Positions 49,801-61,475 are shown, numbered from the stretch's first letter. The stretch: 64,000 nt of DNA from Meandrina meandrites (GCA_963693305.1 OY855905.1:46189395-46253394); one strand, 5' to 3'. Numbers and translations: made by a program. Notes: generated by a model from the sequence alone, not told the origin.

Positions 49801-52800
49801 GTTTGTCGTTTTGTAAGGTTTACAGTGTATTTTATAAAAGACCTTGCAAATGGCAGCTTTTTGATTCGAACACTTGATGAAAATATATACATGTACTACA
49901 ACAGGTTAGGAGAACACTTATGGAAATGGTTTGCTATCAATACCACTATTTTTCGATTTCTCCCAAATTGTAACTCAAGTTTTGTTAACACATGTGCCAT
50001 TTTCTCTTTCTTTTAAAAATGTTAAACGTTTAATGTGACTTAAGACCAGGGTTGAACACAAGCACTGTTTAATGCTTTACAGCTGTATTCACACTCATAA
50101 GATGCTATCCAGTGTCTTACCATCTCTTTCTAATTCTCTAGCCCTCTGTCTTTCCCGCTCTCTTTCAGCCTCCATTGAAGACAACTCAAGGTGTTGGCTG
50201 CTGATGATCTCAAACATTGTCAATGCATCGTCGAATGAAAACTCTCTCTTGAAAGTCAAAACAAGCCACCTACCAGAGATGAAAGCCAGTAACCATCAAA
50301 CAAAGATACAACTCAAACTAACTATGTGATTCCGTTGCTGTTTACAATACTTGCTTTTTACACTCTCCTACTCTTCTCCTTTTCTTGTTTTTATAGTCGT
50401 CTTTTTTCCGTCTTTACTTAAGGTGGCATGTTCCATAATTGATTGGTCCCAAGGGAAACAGTTTTTTTTCTTCCGAGGAGTCAATTTTTTTTATCATCAA
50501 ATTTCTCCATTTTGCTTTCTTTTCATGATCCAAGCATCTATCTGTCTTGCTGACCCCGCTGAAAGACTTACCTGTGAACAAAAAGCATATCTCCCATTTC
50601 GTGAGCTTCAAAATGATTAAACAGTTGCTCGTCCATTTTTCTTAGCAGCATTCTAACACGTCCTGCGGGTAAAAACAACATATCTTCACTTGTTGAATGG
50701 ATAATTAATCTTGTGCACATGCGAGTCTTGGAAACTAATGCACGCAGTAGCGACAACTTCAGACGCATATAATAAACACTATTTTGTGAAATCATCAACT
50801 ATCAGTGGGTTTTTGCACACATTGTGGCTTGTTAATGATGCTATGGCCGGTTATTGTTGACTTTCATTGAATCACCGTCCATCAGGAAAACTACTGCAGG
50901 GCTCGTACTCTTCAAGGACTTTTCAAGGGTCAAATTGAATTTTCAAGGTCACTTGCCAGGAATGTTATTTCACAGATGGTATATAAATGCACATTCCCAA
51001 GCCAAGCCAACAGGTTTCTAGGGCTTCAAGTATTTGCTCCATCTCCTTCTCTCTGCTTTTCAGTTCACTTGTCTTTTCTCTTCATTAGCTGCTTTTACAC
51101 TCGCGTTTTTAAGTGTGCGAAGCAGCTTTAAAAAGGAAAAGAATTACCAAAGTCTATGCAAAGCAATTTGCTTTTGACCCCACTTCGTTCAAAGTTGAGG
51201 AAAATTCAAGGACTTCTCAAGGACTTAAACAAAAATTCAAGGACTTCTCAAGGCTGTGCAAGCCCTGAACTGTTCAGTAATATAGCAAACCGAATACAAA
51301 ATTATAAAAAGAACATGCATGTAAACTTACTAATTTTGTCGAGCATTCCATCATCTAGAAAGTCACTCTTGACAGTTTCCATATAGTTAGCAAAACACCA
51401 GTAAGCTTGGCATTCAGACCCCAGCACTATCAAGAATCGACTCAAGATGTCGTTCATGCCTTGCACATATCCTACATCTGGAACAGCAAAAAGTTAATTC
51501 CTGTTTCAGTGCAATGTACACAAAAATTGCTTGCTTATAAGTTACATTTACTGCACATCAGTGTTACATGCATTTTGTGCTAACACACTTTTTGCTAACA
51601 CATTAGTAATATTGAATATTATAATCCATCAAATATTTTTGCACATGTGATTGGTTGAAACATATCACATGAATCATGATGATGGAGACAAAACTGGGGA
51701 ATAATATTTAGTCAGTAAACATCTTCAGGCAGATGGTATAGTTGGATGATAATGCACGACTGAGGCTGAAAGATTGTCAGAAAATGAACAGTTGGCCTGA
51801 CAAGAAGCAAAGCTTCAAGAGCAACTGTGCAAAAAAAGGTGAAATTTTGAGGCAATCTTTTATTCAAGGGCATTATCTTTCAATGTACCAGTAAGCCAGA
51901 AAGGTATTTAATTATTTTATAACCCTCCAATTAATTTCTACAACGAGCTTTATCACAATTAAATAGTACAAAAACCTAAAGTGCTAACAAAGATATAACT
52001 GCAGTTGAAATAAATTCAAGTTGATTGGTACACCTAACACCTATTTTTTTAACACTGTGATTTACATAAAAAAGTGGACCTTTCTATTGTACTTGTCTAT
52101 AAAATCGGGTGACAGATATCAAATCTGATGGGGTCATATTGTCTGATACCTGTCATCCGACTTTGTACCACATGATGCATTTTGAGCGTGTGCGAAAATT
52201 AATTGGTGGGTTATAACAGATGATATATATTCCCCTAGTGATTACCCAGTATTTGAACTTTGCAATTTAGGTTCTGTAATTCTGTCAGCACTTAAAATGT
52301 TAATTAATTAAAAATGGATAGAACTAACAATATTTTAAGTGCTGACAGAATTGCTTTGACATTTAAAGGCTTTAAGAAAAGGTCTCCAAAAATGTGGCCT
52401 TGTGAAAAAATATTTGATGGATAGTAAACACACTGAATAGCCACCATCTTACTTCCTACACAGTTGCCTTAAAAATGTACAATAAATACAACAAAAGTAA
52501 TATTAATTAGTAACAAAAATTTGATGACTTACAATACCTTGATGATAGGCACTGTACGTGATTAAAATATCCCGCAAAACAAGAAGATTTTGATTCCCCT
52601 TTCCCCTAAAAGGACAATCAAACATACATGTAAAAATACACTTGCAAGAACAACACAACAACAAATTTATTGCACTGACACCCGCCTATGTTTTGAGATT
52701 TAAGTTACAATTGTTACGCTTTATATGTTTTAATATAAGTTGCAATAATTAAATGGTATTAAAACAAACCCTGAAATAACTAAAAAGCTAAAAATACAGG

Positions 52801-55800
52801 GAACCAGATTAAAGAAAGTAAATTTAAAAATATTTACAGAAGACAAATATATTATTAATATATTATTATAATATATTAAATATATTCAATTGGCCATCTA
52901 GAGGTGCCATCTTATGGAATGCTGTTTCTTTATATTATACAGGCTCCCAATTTTCAGCCCTCCATCGTGAAGTGAAGAAGGGCAATTATGTTACCAAGGA
53001 GCTTAATTTTAATGCCCAGTTACATGTAGTTCAGTCACTCCCCAGACATTGCCACAAGTTTAAATGCTACTACATGTAATTGTTAACCAATTGTTAATTT
53101 TTTTTAGTTATTATGATCCAATGTAATTTTATAAGTATAAAGAAGTGATATTAGTAATATATTAGTTTAGCACACAGCCCCACAAGCATTGTGCTTAAAA
53201 TTGATGATGATATACTAATAAATGTACACAGCAATATTTTATAATAAGGTAAACCTAGTCATGGAGAATATCATCAGTTCAATGTCAGTACATCCATGTT
53301 CTACAACTGTCCTTTAATTTTTTGTAATAGTACTTGAAGTAAATAGATATTATGACACTGCAGTATTCTTACTCAAAGTAAACTTGACCTCTGTCTGTTC
53401 TTGGTACATCTTTATCTATCACTCTGATCGATGAGTGCAATTTCGCGATGTCCACTGGTTGTCGATCTGCATGAAGCTAAACAAACCAAAACATGGCCAG
53501 GTAATTAATATCATGTTACAAATACAAATATATATTAGCCTCCTAGCAAGCTCTCGGCTTCGGGAGCAGCAGGATCTTGGCCTTCAGGTTAAAACAGATT
53601 AAACTACATTGGAGACAGATTTAACCTGAAAACAAAATTTAACCTACAACATGTATCCTTGTTTTAATGTTTCAAAAAACAAAGGTCTGTGTCTTTCATG
53701 AAACTGTCTGCAATTTATTTTTGACTAAATAAATATACATTAAATTCCACTATTATTAATTAATTAATCAAACAAACCTTTGCTGTTAAATTAAGAAAAA
53801 CTAGCTGATCATGTCCAACATGGGATGCTCGCTCTTCTTCCACAGCGGCATCAGACAGTCTGCTTCCTGCAGCCTCCTCTGCCTGATCATTATTGGTGTG
53901 GAAATTCTGACACTCTCTTAGATAAAGTGGTATTGATTCAGGGGCATCTGGCTGAAGAGGTAGCTGATATGTCTTCATGAGTTCTTTCCATCTCATTTTC
54001 AATGCCTGATATCGAGCAACATTTTCAGCAGCTAGAGCTTCTCTTTCCCTACAATCAGTGACACAAGAAATTCAATATAGAGAATTCTGATTAAATGAAA
54101 AACATTACTAACTTGTGATAACCATGTACCAGATCCAGAGTTTCAAGCTGAAGTAATTTTTGTGGACAAAACTATTTGAGACAAGTGTGAGTTTAGCATA
54201 AACAAAGTACTCCTTCTTGAATGCCACAACTAGAAACATTAAAAAATTAAGGTTGCTTCTTAAAAAGAATATATTTAATTTAACAATATTAACTTTTTTT
54301 ACTGTGCAGAATTTTACACGTAATTAGAGTGCACACATAAAACAAAATGGCGGCTTTTTTTAATGCAAATTAGCCCACGAGAGAAATAAATCGTCCCTTT
54401 CTCGTAAATGAGTATGGAGACCTATCAATTTTTTCATGTACATGTATTTTGGGTGAAACGATCAAATTCTTTCCATGAAATGAATACAGATCTGAAATTT
54501 CTATGTTTGAAAAAAAAGATTACCACCGAAAACATTTACTTTGCCAGTATTCACAACGGAATTATTACGAATTATGTCGTAAATACGAGGTCTTCCTGCT
54601 CCTAAACGAATGTCGTGACCCCCCTTTTTTATTTCCCCCCTTTTTTAGTTCCCTTAAAAGGCAATTGACAAGTAGGCAAAGTTTGGTTGAAAATCTATGT
54701 TCAGTTGTGTTTCGGGGGAATGACCTTAATTTGAAAAAGCCCAGTGCTATCAAGTTCATAAAATATTTTAATTATAACATACATGTACATGTACACATGT
54801 AAATTATTATATTAGATTTAAACCAGAACATTCCAAGACAAGTAATGGCTACATCTTTACCCTGTATGTACATGTACTTGCTTTACTCGGCTTTTCAGGG
54901 CCACACCACAAACAATATACAGAGTGTATTATGTAAATTACAAATAGCAAACGTTTTTTACCTCCTGGTCGATGAGAATGGATACAATCCAAACAGAAAG
55001 CTCCACACTTCCTTCCTTATCTTACAATCAACACCACCTGAAAAACAGTTTCAATTTACAACACTAGTGAGCTGGGAGCAATTGAAGCAAAATTCAATCA
55101 GAAAAATTACATAGTTGACATGAAATAAATGAACAGAAACATGAAGTATCATTATTATATAAATAGCATTTTTTTAATAAGCACTGATGGCTGATGCATA
55201 GCCTTTGAAAGCGACCTCATCTCCGCTTCTTTGCTCACAAAAGTCTTGTCATTAAGGGTTTGAACTTAACATTTGAAAATAATGACAGTAATTTATGACA
55301 ATTATACAGTACAGAGTGCAATCAGAGTACTAGCATGTGAATAATAATCCATTTTGGGTCAAATGTAATGACTGTTCCTCTCCCCCCCCCCCCCCCCCCC
55401 CACCCTTACCCCTGCTTTCGTTCTAGATTTCTTAACCTGACCCTAAACAAACAAAAGTATAAATCACTCTAGATTGAAATCATTTTGACCTGAAATATTC
55501 TTTTAAAACTACAACAAGTACATGTACATTAACCATAATTACCTTTGAAAACTGCTTTTCTCAGAGCTGATTCGTTCACCACTCTTCCATCCTTGTCAAA
55601 AAATGCCTCCCACGCATGACAATGTAGAGCTCTTGTTCGTTCGCTGATTTGAACAGGGCTTTCCCCATTGAACAGAGAGCTGTCTACCTCTGTAGCTTTT
55701 GCGTGCCCGTCAACTTGGAAATTTCTGTCTTGGTGGTCAGGCTGTTCAGGGTTTTCACACATCATAACACAGTAGGAACCTTAGTTAGTGATTTCCATGT

Positions 55801-57178
55801 CTTGCAAAAAGAAGATGAGTACATCACTTTAAAATGCATACAAGTGCATTCAGAGTTGTTACTAATTTTTCAAGTAGGTGGAGAAAGTAAAAGTAAAAAT
55901 GTAGCTGGGGGAAAACTTTTGGTTTTTTTATGTATTTTTCACTTTCCCATGGTTTTATTTCAAAGTAGCCAGGGCTCAGACTTATAGGTAGCCAGGGGAA
56001 CTCCCTGGCCACCGTCCCTTAGTGGCAGCCTAGCAATATGTCAAAAGTTTATTTATACGTACATTATAATTTATTCAAACATCACAGCATGTATCCATGG
56101 CTTTCAAGTTTTAATTCTGCTTTATTTTCTTTAAAAATATGACAAATCTGGGAAGGCTATCCTGTCCCCTAAGCCCACTTCTTCTTTTCGTCAGCATTAA
56201 GAATGCAAACACTAGACAAGTCCTATTTTCGAGCATTGCACAGAATGCTCATTTTCAATTGCCAGACAATCAGATTTACACTGAAAACACTCACTGGAAG
56301 CCTGTTTGGAAGTCATTGAAACATCTTGACTTTCGGAAGTCTTCAGCAATGTTTGGAAATAATCTGATTACTTTTCGAACTCACAAAATTGACTTACAAA
56401 ATAGGAAAAAGTTGGCAGGTACAAATCTATCAAGTAATACAATCAATGCAACTTGCAATAAATGGTGCATATTTGCAAGATAGAAAACTACATGTACTAA
56501 TAGTGGCATGTTACAAGTTGCATGGGTTCTACTTTGCACAACTTGTTGCTGCAACTTGACTGACAGCTGTAACTGCAACATAAAAATGGTAATACATGTA
56601 CAACTTGTAATCATGCTTAGGCTTCACATTTGCAAACTATCTTCCCAGTTTACTACTCCCTTAGATGTACAATGTACCCTGACACTGCTGATACTCAGTC
56701 CAAAACTAAACATGTACATGTATGTACACACGTGTACATGTGATTGTCAATTATGGCAATTATAATCAAGTTAATATCCACAGTAAATTGCAAATACAAA
56801 TAAATATCAAAACATCGGCAATTCCCAATCATTTTTAGCGTATAAATTAGGATTGGAAACGAAATAGTGTTTGACAATAATAAGCTTTTAAAAACTTGAT
56901 TCGCTCTCCAAATCAGATGAATCATGTCATTATAACTCAACTTGCATGCCTTAGCAAAATATTATTCCGTGTACAATTTCGTAACAAAGTGAAAATATGG
57001 TTACATTAAAACAAGTAACTCACCATAGCTCACACCATATTTTTTGCAACTTTTTGCAGAAGAATTTGGCGAACAAATCAATCGCACTTTCAGCTGAGTT
57101 TCGAGACGCTCCGAACTTCCGACAACCAAACAGGCCAGGATACACAGCTGAGAAGGCACGGTCACTAATGCTAAACAT
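46841..57178 (-). CDS. TBC-domain Rab GTPase-activating protein, 11-exon model
   Basis: Minus-strand exons: 57178-57024, 55679-55543 (5' end uncertain), 55037-54962, 54048-53778, 53476-53373, 52605-52538, 51477-51331, 50662-50572, 50269-50121, 49030-48889, 46961-46841. Phases agree: 1461 nt, 486 aa. The TBC fold is clear: FDKDGRVVNESALRKAVFKGG, IRKEVWSFLFGLYPF, then IDKDVPRTDR (arginine finger), GYVQGMNDIL (glutamine finger), AYWCFANYM, RWLVLTFKREFSFDDAL and FEVFVCLAVLKEY. Both catalytic fingers are intact, so it should stimulate GTP hydrolysis on a Rab and act in vesicle or endosome traffic. A Glu/Arg-rich insert (AERERERQRARELERD) interrupts the C-terminal half of the domain. Closest groups from memory are TBC1D15/16/17/25; I could not choose. 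Exon 1 (FSISDRAFSAVYPG) is predicted by frame and splice sites only, and the exon 1-2 link is the weakest part of the model. Confidence 0.88.
47323..47678. mobile_element. MITE with about 55-bp TIRs (TACTAGAAACTCAG)
   Basis: The left end TACTAGAAACTCAG...TATTGGAAATC...CTGATTGGTTCTCCCAC pairs with the right end GTGGAAGAACCAATCAG...GATTTCCAACA...CTGAGTTTCTACTA. An internal GAGCGATAGTCAAC / GTTGACTATTCGCTC palindrome is present. Related fragments lie at 47150-47260 and 46050-46150. It lies in the last intron of the TBC gene. Confidence 0.75.
48403..48612 (-). repeat. tRNA-derived SINE-like repeat
   Basis: On the minus strand the head reads ATGGTGGCCGGACTCCGGAT with a GGGCTCGAGTCCTGG B-box-like motif about 30 nt later, followed by TTGTGTTCTTGGGCAAGGCA and a GATGGACTACCATCCC body. 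This is the layout of a tRNA-headed SINE. A TTGTGTTCTTGGGCA piece also occurs at about 27752-27770. It lies in a TBC gene intron. Confidence 0.6.
49309..49779. mobile_element. MITE with inverted AGGGTCGTACAGGGG ends
   Basis: The left end CTCAGAGGGTCGTACAGGGG pairs with CCCCTGTACGACCCTCACC-type sequence on the right. The interior repeats short ATCACG/TCACGG motifs many times (AATCACGGATCATGG, AATCACGCAAAATAAA, GTCACGGGTCACG). TBC gene intron. Confidence 0.7.
50896..51273. mobile_element. MITE with inverted CAGGGCT ends and CAAGGACTT repeats
   Basis: The left end GCAGGGCTCGTACTCTTCAAGG is matched in reverse by CTTCTCAAGGCTGTGCAAGCCCTGAAC on the right. Sub-terminal AATTCAAGGACTTCTCAAGG repeats are present. 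TBC gene intron. Confidence 0.65.
52277..52352. repeat. 76-bp hairpin repeat
   Basis: ATTCTGTCAGCACTTAAAAT at the left pairs with ATTTTAAGTGCTGACAGAAT at the right, around an AT-rich loop. It lies in a TBC gene intron. Confidence 0.8.
55380..55401. repeat. Poly-C run
   Basis: About 20 consecutive C residues (G on the TBC sense strand), intronic. The length may be unreliable. Confidence 0.9.
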
Positions 57179-57282
57179 GGCGACCTCTCAATACTTGTGG
57201 GAAACTTGAAACGTTATGATATTATTTTGTGCCTATGCAAGGAATGCCAGAATTCATTTGATGCACAACTAGACCAAAAGAC
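57179..57282. promoter_or_regulatory. Short divergent intergenic region, likely bidirectional promoter
   Basis: Only about 104 bp separate the predicted TBC start (57178, minus) from the complexin start (57283, plus). Both 5' UTRs and the core promoter must share it or overlap the coding starts. No TATA box was recognised. This depends on exon 1 of the TBC model being right. Confidence 0.5.
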
Positions 57283-57636
57283 ATGAATTCAATAGCCAAA
57301 GCTGTAGTGACAAACAAGTTCTCGTCCGTTGGCAAGAGCTTGGGATTGGATGACAAAGATGACACAAAGGAAGTCGAAGGCGCTTCGGCGAAAGAACTCC
57401 GAAAAATCGAGGAAGAGAACGCAGCAGCGAGAGCTAAGCGACAAAAGGAACATAACAAGCGAAACGCCGAGAGAGAGAAGAAACGTGAAGAAATAAGAGC
57501 TAAATATGGACTGAAAGAGGGTCAAGGCAGGAACAATCGGAGTGGCAGTATAAGAAAGTCTTCTGAACGAAGTGATATTGACGCCAACACGAATGGAAAA
57601 GCTGAAGGCGACGATAAACAGTGCCACGTAATGTAA
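57283..57636 (+). CDS. Complexin with C-terminal CaaX box, single coding exon
   Basis: 117 aa in one uninterrupted frame. The N-terminal SIAKAVVTNKFSSVGKSLG is followed by an acidic DDKDDTKEVEG stretch. A long charged helix then runs from about residue 38 to 75 (KELRKIEEENAAARAKRQKE, KKREEIRAKYGLKEGQG), matching the accessory and central SNARE-binding helices of complexins. The REEIRAKYGL segment is the family's most conserved part. The protein ends CHVM, a CaaX prenylation motif like that of CPLX3/4 and some invertebrate complexins. Expected role: binds assembled SNARE complexes at synaptic vesicles to clamp and promote fusion, held on membranes by the lipid. The protein-coding part has no intron, unlike most neighbours. 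The AATAAA at 57689 lies 53 nt after the stop. It is head-to-head with the TBC Rab-GAP gene. Confidence 0.92.
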   Translation: MNSIAKAVVTNKFSSVGKSLGLDDKDDTKEVEGASAKELRKIEEENAAARAKRQKEHNKRNAEREKKREEIRAKYGLKEGQGRNNRSGSIRKSSERSDIDANTNGKAEGDDKQCHVM

Positions 57637-57688
57637 ACTCGAACAGTTCGAACAGAAATAGAGGTAAATTTTTCATAACAAAATCTTA

Positions 57689-57694
57689 AATAAA
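57689..57694 (+). terminator. AATAAA polyadenylation signal of complexin
   Basis: AATAAA lies 53 nt downstream of the complexin stop in AT-rich sequence. If used, the 3' UTR is very short. Confidence 0.5.
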
Positions 57695-57945
57695 TTATGT
57701 GAAATTAAAAGTTTTTTCAAGCACTAGAACTTAATATTTTGGTAAATATACATTTGTATTAACTATAAACTCCGAAACGTAGCCGGGGGGGGAGGGGGGG
57801 GGGGGATATTAAAGTGATGTCTAGTCTATAGTAACATTTTGAAGGTTTGTACTGCAAAAGTTGGCAACTGTAGCCAAGTCAAGACCAAAGTTTTTGTACT
57901 ATGTAATTAAATGAACAGTACAGTAATTTGAAGCACATATCTTCA

Positions 57946-57971
57946 CATACATGTACATGTACATGTACATG
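57946..57971. repeat. (ACATGT)n short palindromic microsatellite
   Basis: ACATGTACATGTACATGTAC in tandem. Shorter TACATGTACAT copies are scattered from about 54430 to 58300 (for example 54780-54797, 56711-56741, 58211-58220). Confidence 0.85.
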
Positions 57972-58061
57972 TTTGACCACAGAGGGGTTTATAATAAAAG
58001 TAATGTGCCTTTCTGGGCTTAAAAATAAATTTGAACAACAGTAACTGTTAATTGTATTGTA

Positions 58062-59116
58062 CAAATTGGACGTATACAAAACATGGACCCGGGTCCATGG
58101 ACCACCCCTGTGGACCCGGTCCATGGACCACCCCATGGACCCGGTCCATGGACCACCTCTGTGGACCCGGTCCATGGACCACCCCCAGCTGAGCCTGTTT
58201 TTCATTGTATACATGTACATGGAAACAGACAGACACAAACCATGGACCCAGGTCTATGGACAACCTTATAGACCACCCTGGTCCATGGACCACCTGATGG
58301 ACCACGCCTTATTTTCAAAAGCAAATTATACCTGTCAGTGTAAAGGTTAGACTGGGGACATGGTATAGAACTCAGACTTATGACAGTCAATATCCAGTTC
58401 CTGCTTTCTAATATGTAATTGAAGGTTTTGCCAGTTAGGATGGGCCAGTAGGGGCATGTGAGGTTTTGGTGTTCTCCTCATGGATTTTGCTCAATATTAT
58501 TTTTCATACAATTGCTGAAGTACAACAGAACATACTACCCTATCATTGTTACATGTATGATGGGATGCAAAATATCTAGTGCTTATCTGTTAGATTCGTT
58601 GCCAACAAAGTTTAGCTTTAAATACATATGCTATTAAGAAATACCGAAAATAAAGTTGACCTAGTGGAGTGTCACCATTTTGATCAGACAAAACAAAAGT
58701 GAGGTCAGACATCATATTAAAGTACTGCTTGATATGTGAGCCTGCTAATCTAATGTGTTGTTAACGGAGAACATTGGTGTTTGCACTCGAAAGCAAAAAA
58801 AAAAGTTGTGCAGACATTTTGTCCAACCACTGTTGGAATTTCATCGGACATTGGCAAATTGTGTTCTGCCAATGTCCAAAGTCTGACTGTTATTTTCCGC
58901 CCTGAATCCACCATACTGTGGAACCCACATATATTGTGCATGAACATGTATGATGAAAATCAGGCCCAGGGGTGGTCCATGGACCAGGTCCATGAAAGTG
59001 GTCCATGGACCCGGTCCATGGACCAGGTCCACGGTCCACAGGGTGGTCCATGGACCGGGTCCACAGGGGTGGTCCATGGACCTGGGTCCATGTTTTGTAT
59101 ACGTCCGTACAAATTT
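58062..59116. mobile_element. 1.05-kb element with inverted GGTCCATGGACC minisatellite ends
   Basis: The left outer end is ACAAATTGGACGTATACAAA followed by an array of GGACC(CGG)GTCCATGGACCAC units (about 58083-58310). The right side has the array in reverse (about 58968-59094) and ends TTTGTATACGTCCGTACAAA. The unit core GGTCCATGGACC is itself a perfect palindrome. The central part (58311-58967) has no recognisable gene. Translated frames with PWTRSMDH-type repeats are artefacts of the array. Confidence 0.8.
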
Positions 59117-59140
59117 GTACCCAAATCACCATGTCAAATT

Positions 59141-59277
59141 ATTGGACTGGAACTAGCTTGCAAATCAGCTATGGTGGTTAATGTGGGGAATCTTTTCACA
59201 TGCAAATCACATGAAGCTCTTTTTAATGATATTATTCCCCCGCATTAGCCTCCACTGCATGCTAGTTCCAGTCCAGT
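59141..59277. repeat. 137-bp inverted repeat (TTGGACTGGAACTAGC)
   Basis: TTGGACTGGAACTAGC on the left and GCTAGTTCCAGTCCA on the right. It adjoins the right end of the minisatellite element. Confidence 0.7.
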
Positions 59278-60035
59278 ATCGAGAATACGAAAGCGGTCTA
59301 TTGCAAGAGTTATTCCCTTTTGTTATTCCATATTTTTTCAGCATTGTTCAGTATTTCTCTTAGGCTTCAAAGTGAATGGTCTACAACGGACCACTTCAGT
59401 ACACCTCATCACCTATGTTCCTATATCCTGGGCCTCCTTAAGTTCCAACAAGTATAACTGTGAAAATGCAATTTTGCAGTATTGTTGAAATTGCTTGATT
59501 TCGTGCATTTGTCTGATGCAGGATCATAAATTAGCCCCAAATGCCTAATTTTTTTATATATATATGTCTGTTGATTTTTTCTTCATCTTTGCATTGTACA
59601 TTTTTGACTATCCATGTCTTCTTGCATAAGAAAATTACAACAAATTCATTTTTATGTACAGTTTTATTAAATTAACAGTTACACCAGGACATCACTTTTC
59701 ATTTGTGACTAAAATAGGCTATTAATGTCTTGATCATGAAAACTATGACAATTCAAGAGAAAAATGTAGCATTTCTTACACTTAATGGTTCTTAACATTT
59801 AATATACTATCAATATTCTTTGATTTATCTATTTCACAACAAGAGACCATAAATTTAATGACAAACAGCTCAATAACAACTCATAAATTGAGAATATCCA
59901 AAATAAATTACAAATATCTCCAAACTGGTATACAAAATTATAATAATGTCATGATTTTATGAAATTCATTAAACATAAACCTCTTCGCGCCTAAGAGACA
60001 CATAAGGCTGAATAAAGTCCATTTACACATCTACA

Positions 60036-60820
60036 AATATTTCATAAAATTATGAAAGCCAAACAAAACAACAAGTATCTCATAAATTTATGATGTCCGA
60101 ACTATACTACAAATATCTCATAAATTTATGAAAGCCAAACACAACTACGAATATCTCATAAATTTATGATGTCCGAACTAGACTACAATTATCTCATAAA
60201 TTTATGAAAGCCAAACACAACAAGAAATATGTCACAAATTTACGATGTCCGAACTACACTACAAGAAATATGTCATAAATTTATGATGTCCGAACTAGAC
60301 TACAATTATCTCATAAATTTATGATGTCCGAACTACACTAAAATTATCTCATAAATTTATGAAAGCCGAACACAACTACGAATATCTCATAAATTTATGA
60401 TGTTCCGAACTAGACTACAATTATCTCATAAATTTATGATGTCCGAACTAGACTACAATTATCTCATAAATTTATGATGTTCCGAACTAGACTACAATTA
60501 TCTCATAAATTTATGATGTCCGAACTAGACTACAATTATCTCATAAATTTATGATGTTCCGAACTAGACTACAATTATCTCATAAATTTATGATGTCCGC
60601 ACTAGACTACAATTATCTCATAAATTTATGATGTCCGAACTAGACTACAATTATCTCATAAATTTATGATGTCCGAACTAGACTACAATTATCTCATAAA
60701 TTTATGATGTCCGAACTAGACTACAATTATCTCATAAATTTATGATGTCCGAACTAGACTACAATTATCTCATAAATTTATGAAAGCCAAACACAACAAG
60801 AAATATGTCATAAATTTTCT
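60036..60820. repeat. 38-39 bp satellite, about 20 units, internal palindrome
   Basis: The typical unit contains CTCATAAATTTATGATGTCC followed by GAACTAGACTACAATTAT. TCATAAATTTATGA is a perfect 14-bp palindrome in each unit. Variants end GAAAGCCAAACACAAC instead of GATGTCCGAACTAGAC, or carry GTTCC for GTCC. The right half is the most homogeneous. Confidence 0.95.
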
Positions 60821-61475
60821 TGTCTACAATATGTAAACCTGACTTATTGTTAAATATTTCATTAAATTGGATTACATATATAATAATGTGCTAGTGTTAA
60901 TAAGCTAAGTAAGGATTTTTATGAGATTCTGAGGGTATCCTAAATTAACACTTCGTTTTATTTTTAGTTAGTTTATTATGCAAACTTATGACTAAAAAAT
61001 TACATAGTAAATGACGTCGGTTTTTATTCTAAGGTAACATATCCCTCCAAATATTACATTTAACATCAGTTCAATTTTAATAGCGTGTATCCATCATACA
61101 GCCAAGTTTCAAGGCGTACAACGAGGAAAGATGCGCAAGGGAAAGCTGGAAGACAAGATTTATAAACGGCTCTTTTAGGAGCCATCACTTGAATAAAAGT
61201 CAATGACCAACATGCAACGTACAATTTGTTTTTTTGCGTTTTTAAAACCGTAGATTCGCCAGCGTTTTGAAACATGTTCTCGCATTTACGCTCCTAGAAA
61301 AAACACACATGAAATAAAAATTTAATTCTACCTTCATATTTTTGACCGAGCCATCCAAAACAGACATACTCAAGCAAGGCTTGAACGCGTTTCACATTCC
61401 AAAAAAATGTGCGTGGAAGCACAATATTAATCGGCAAATCCCACATTTCGCCACGCTGTCAATCCATGTATGTGT

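Noticed and set aside
54339..54360. AAAATGGCGGC near 54340 as a promoter-type motif
   Set aside because: It is isolated, lies inside a TBC intron, and has no associated first exon.
57289..57627. 112-residue minus-strand frame opposite complexin
   Set aside because: It is an exact antisense shadow of the complexin exon; the plus strand has the conserved protein.
58057..58350. Long open frames with PWTRSMDH-like repeats
   Set aside because: They come from the GGTCCATGGACC minisatellite read in several frames on both strands; no start context, splice sites or homologous domain support a protein.
60036..60820. CRISPR-like regular array
   Set aside because: Units are contiguous 38-39 bp satellites without unique spacers, and the genome is animal.
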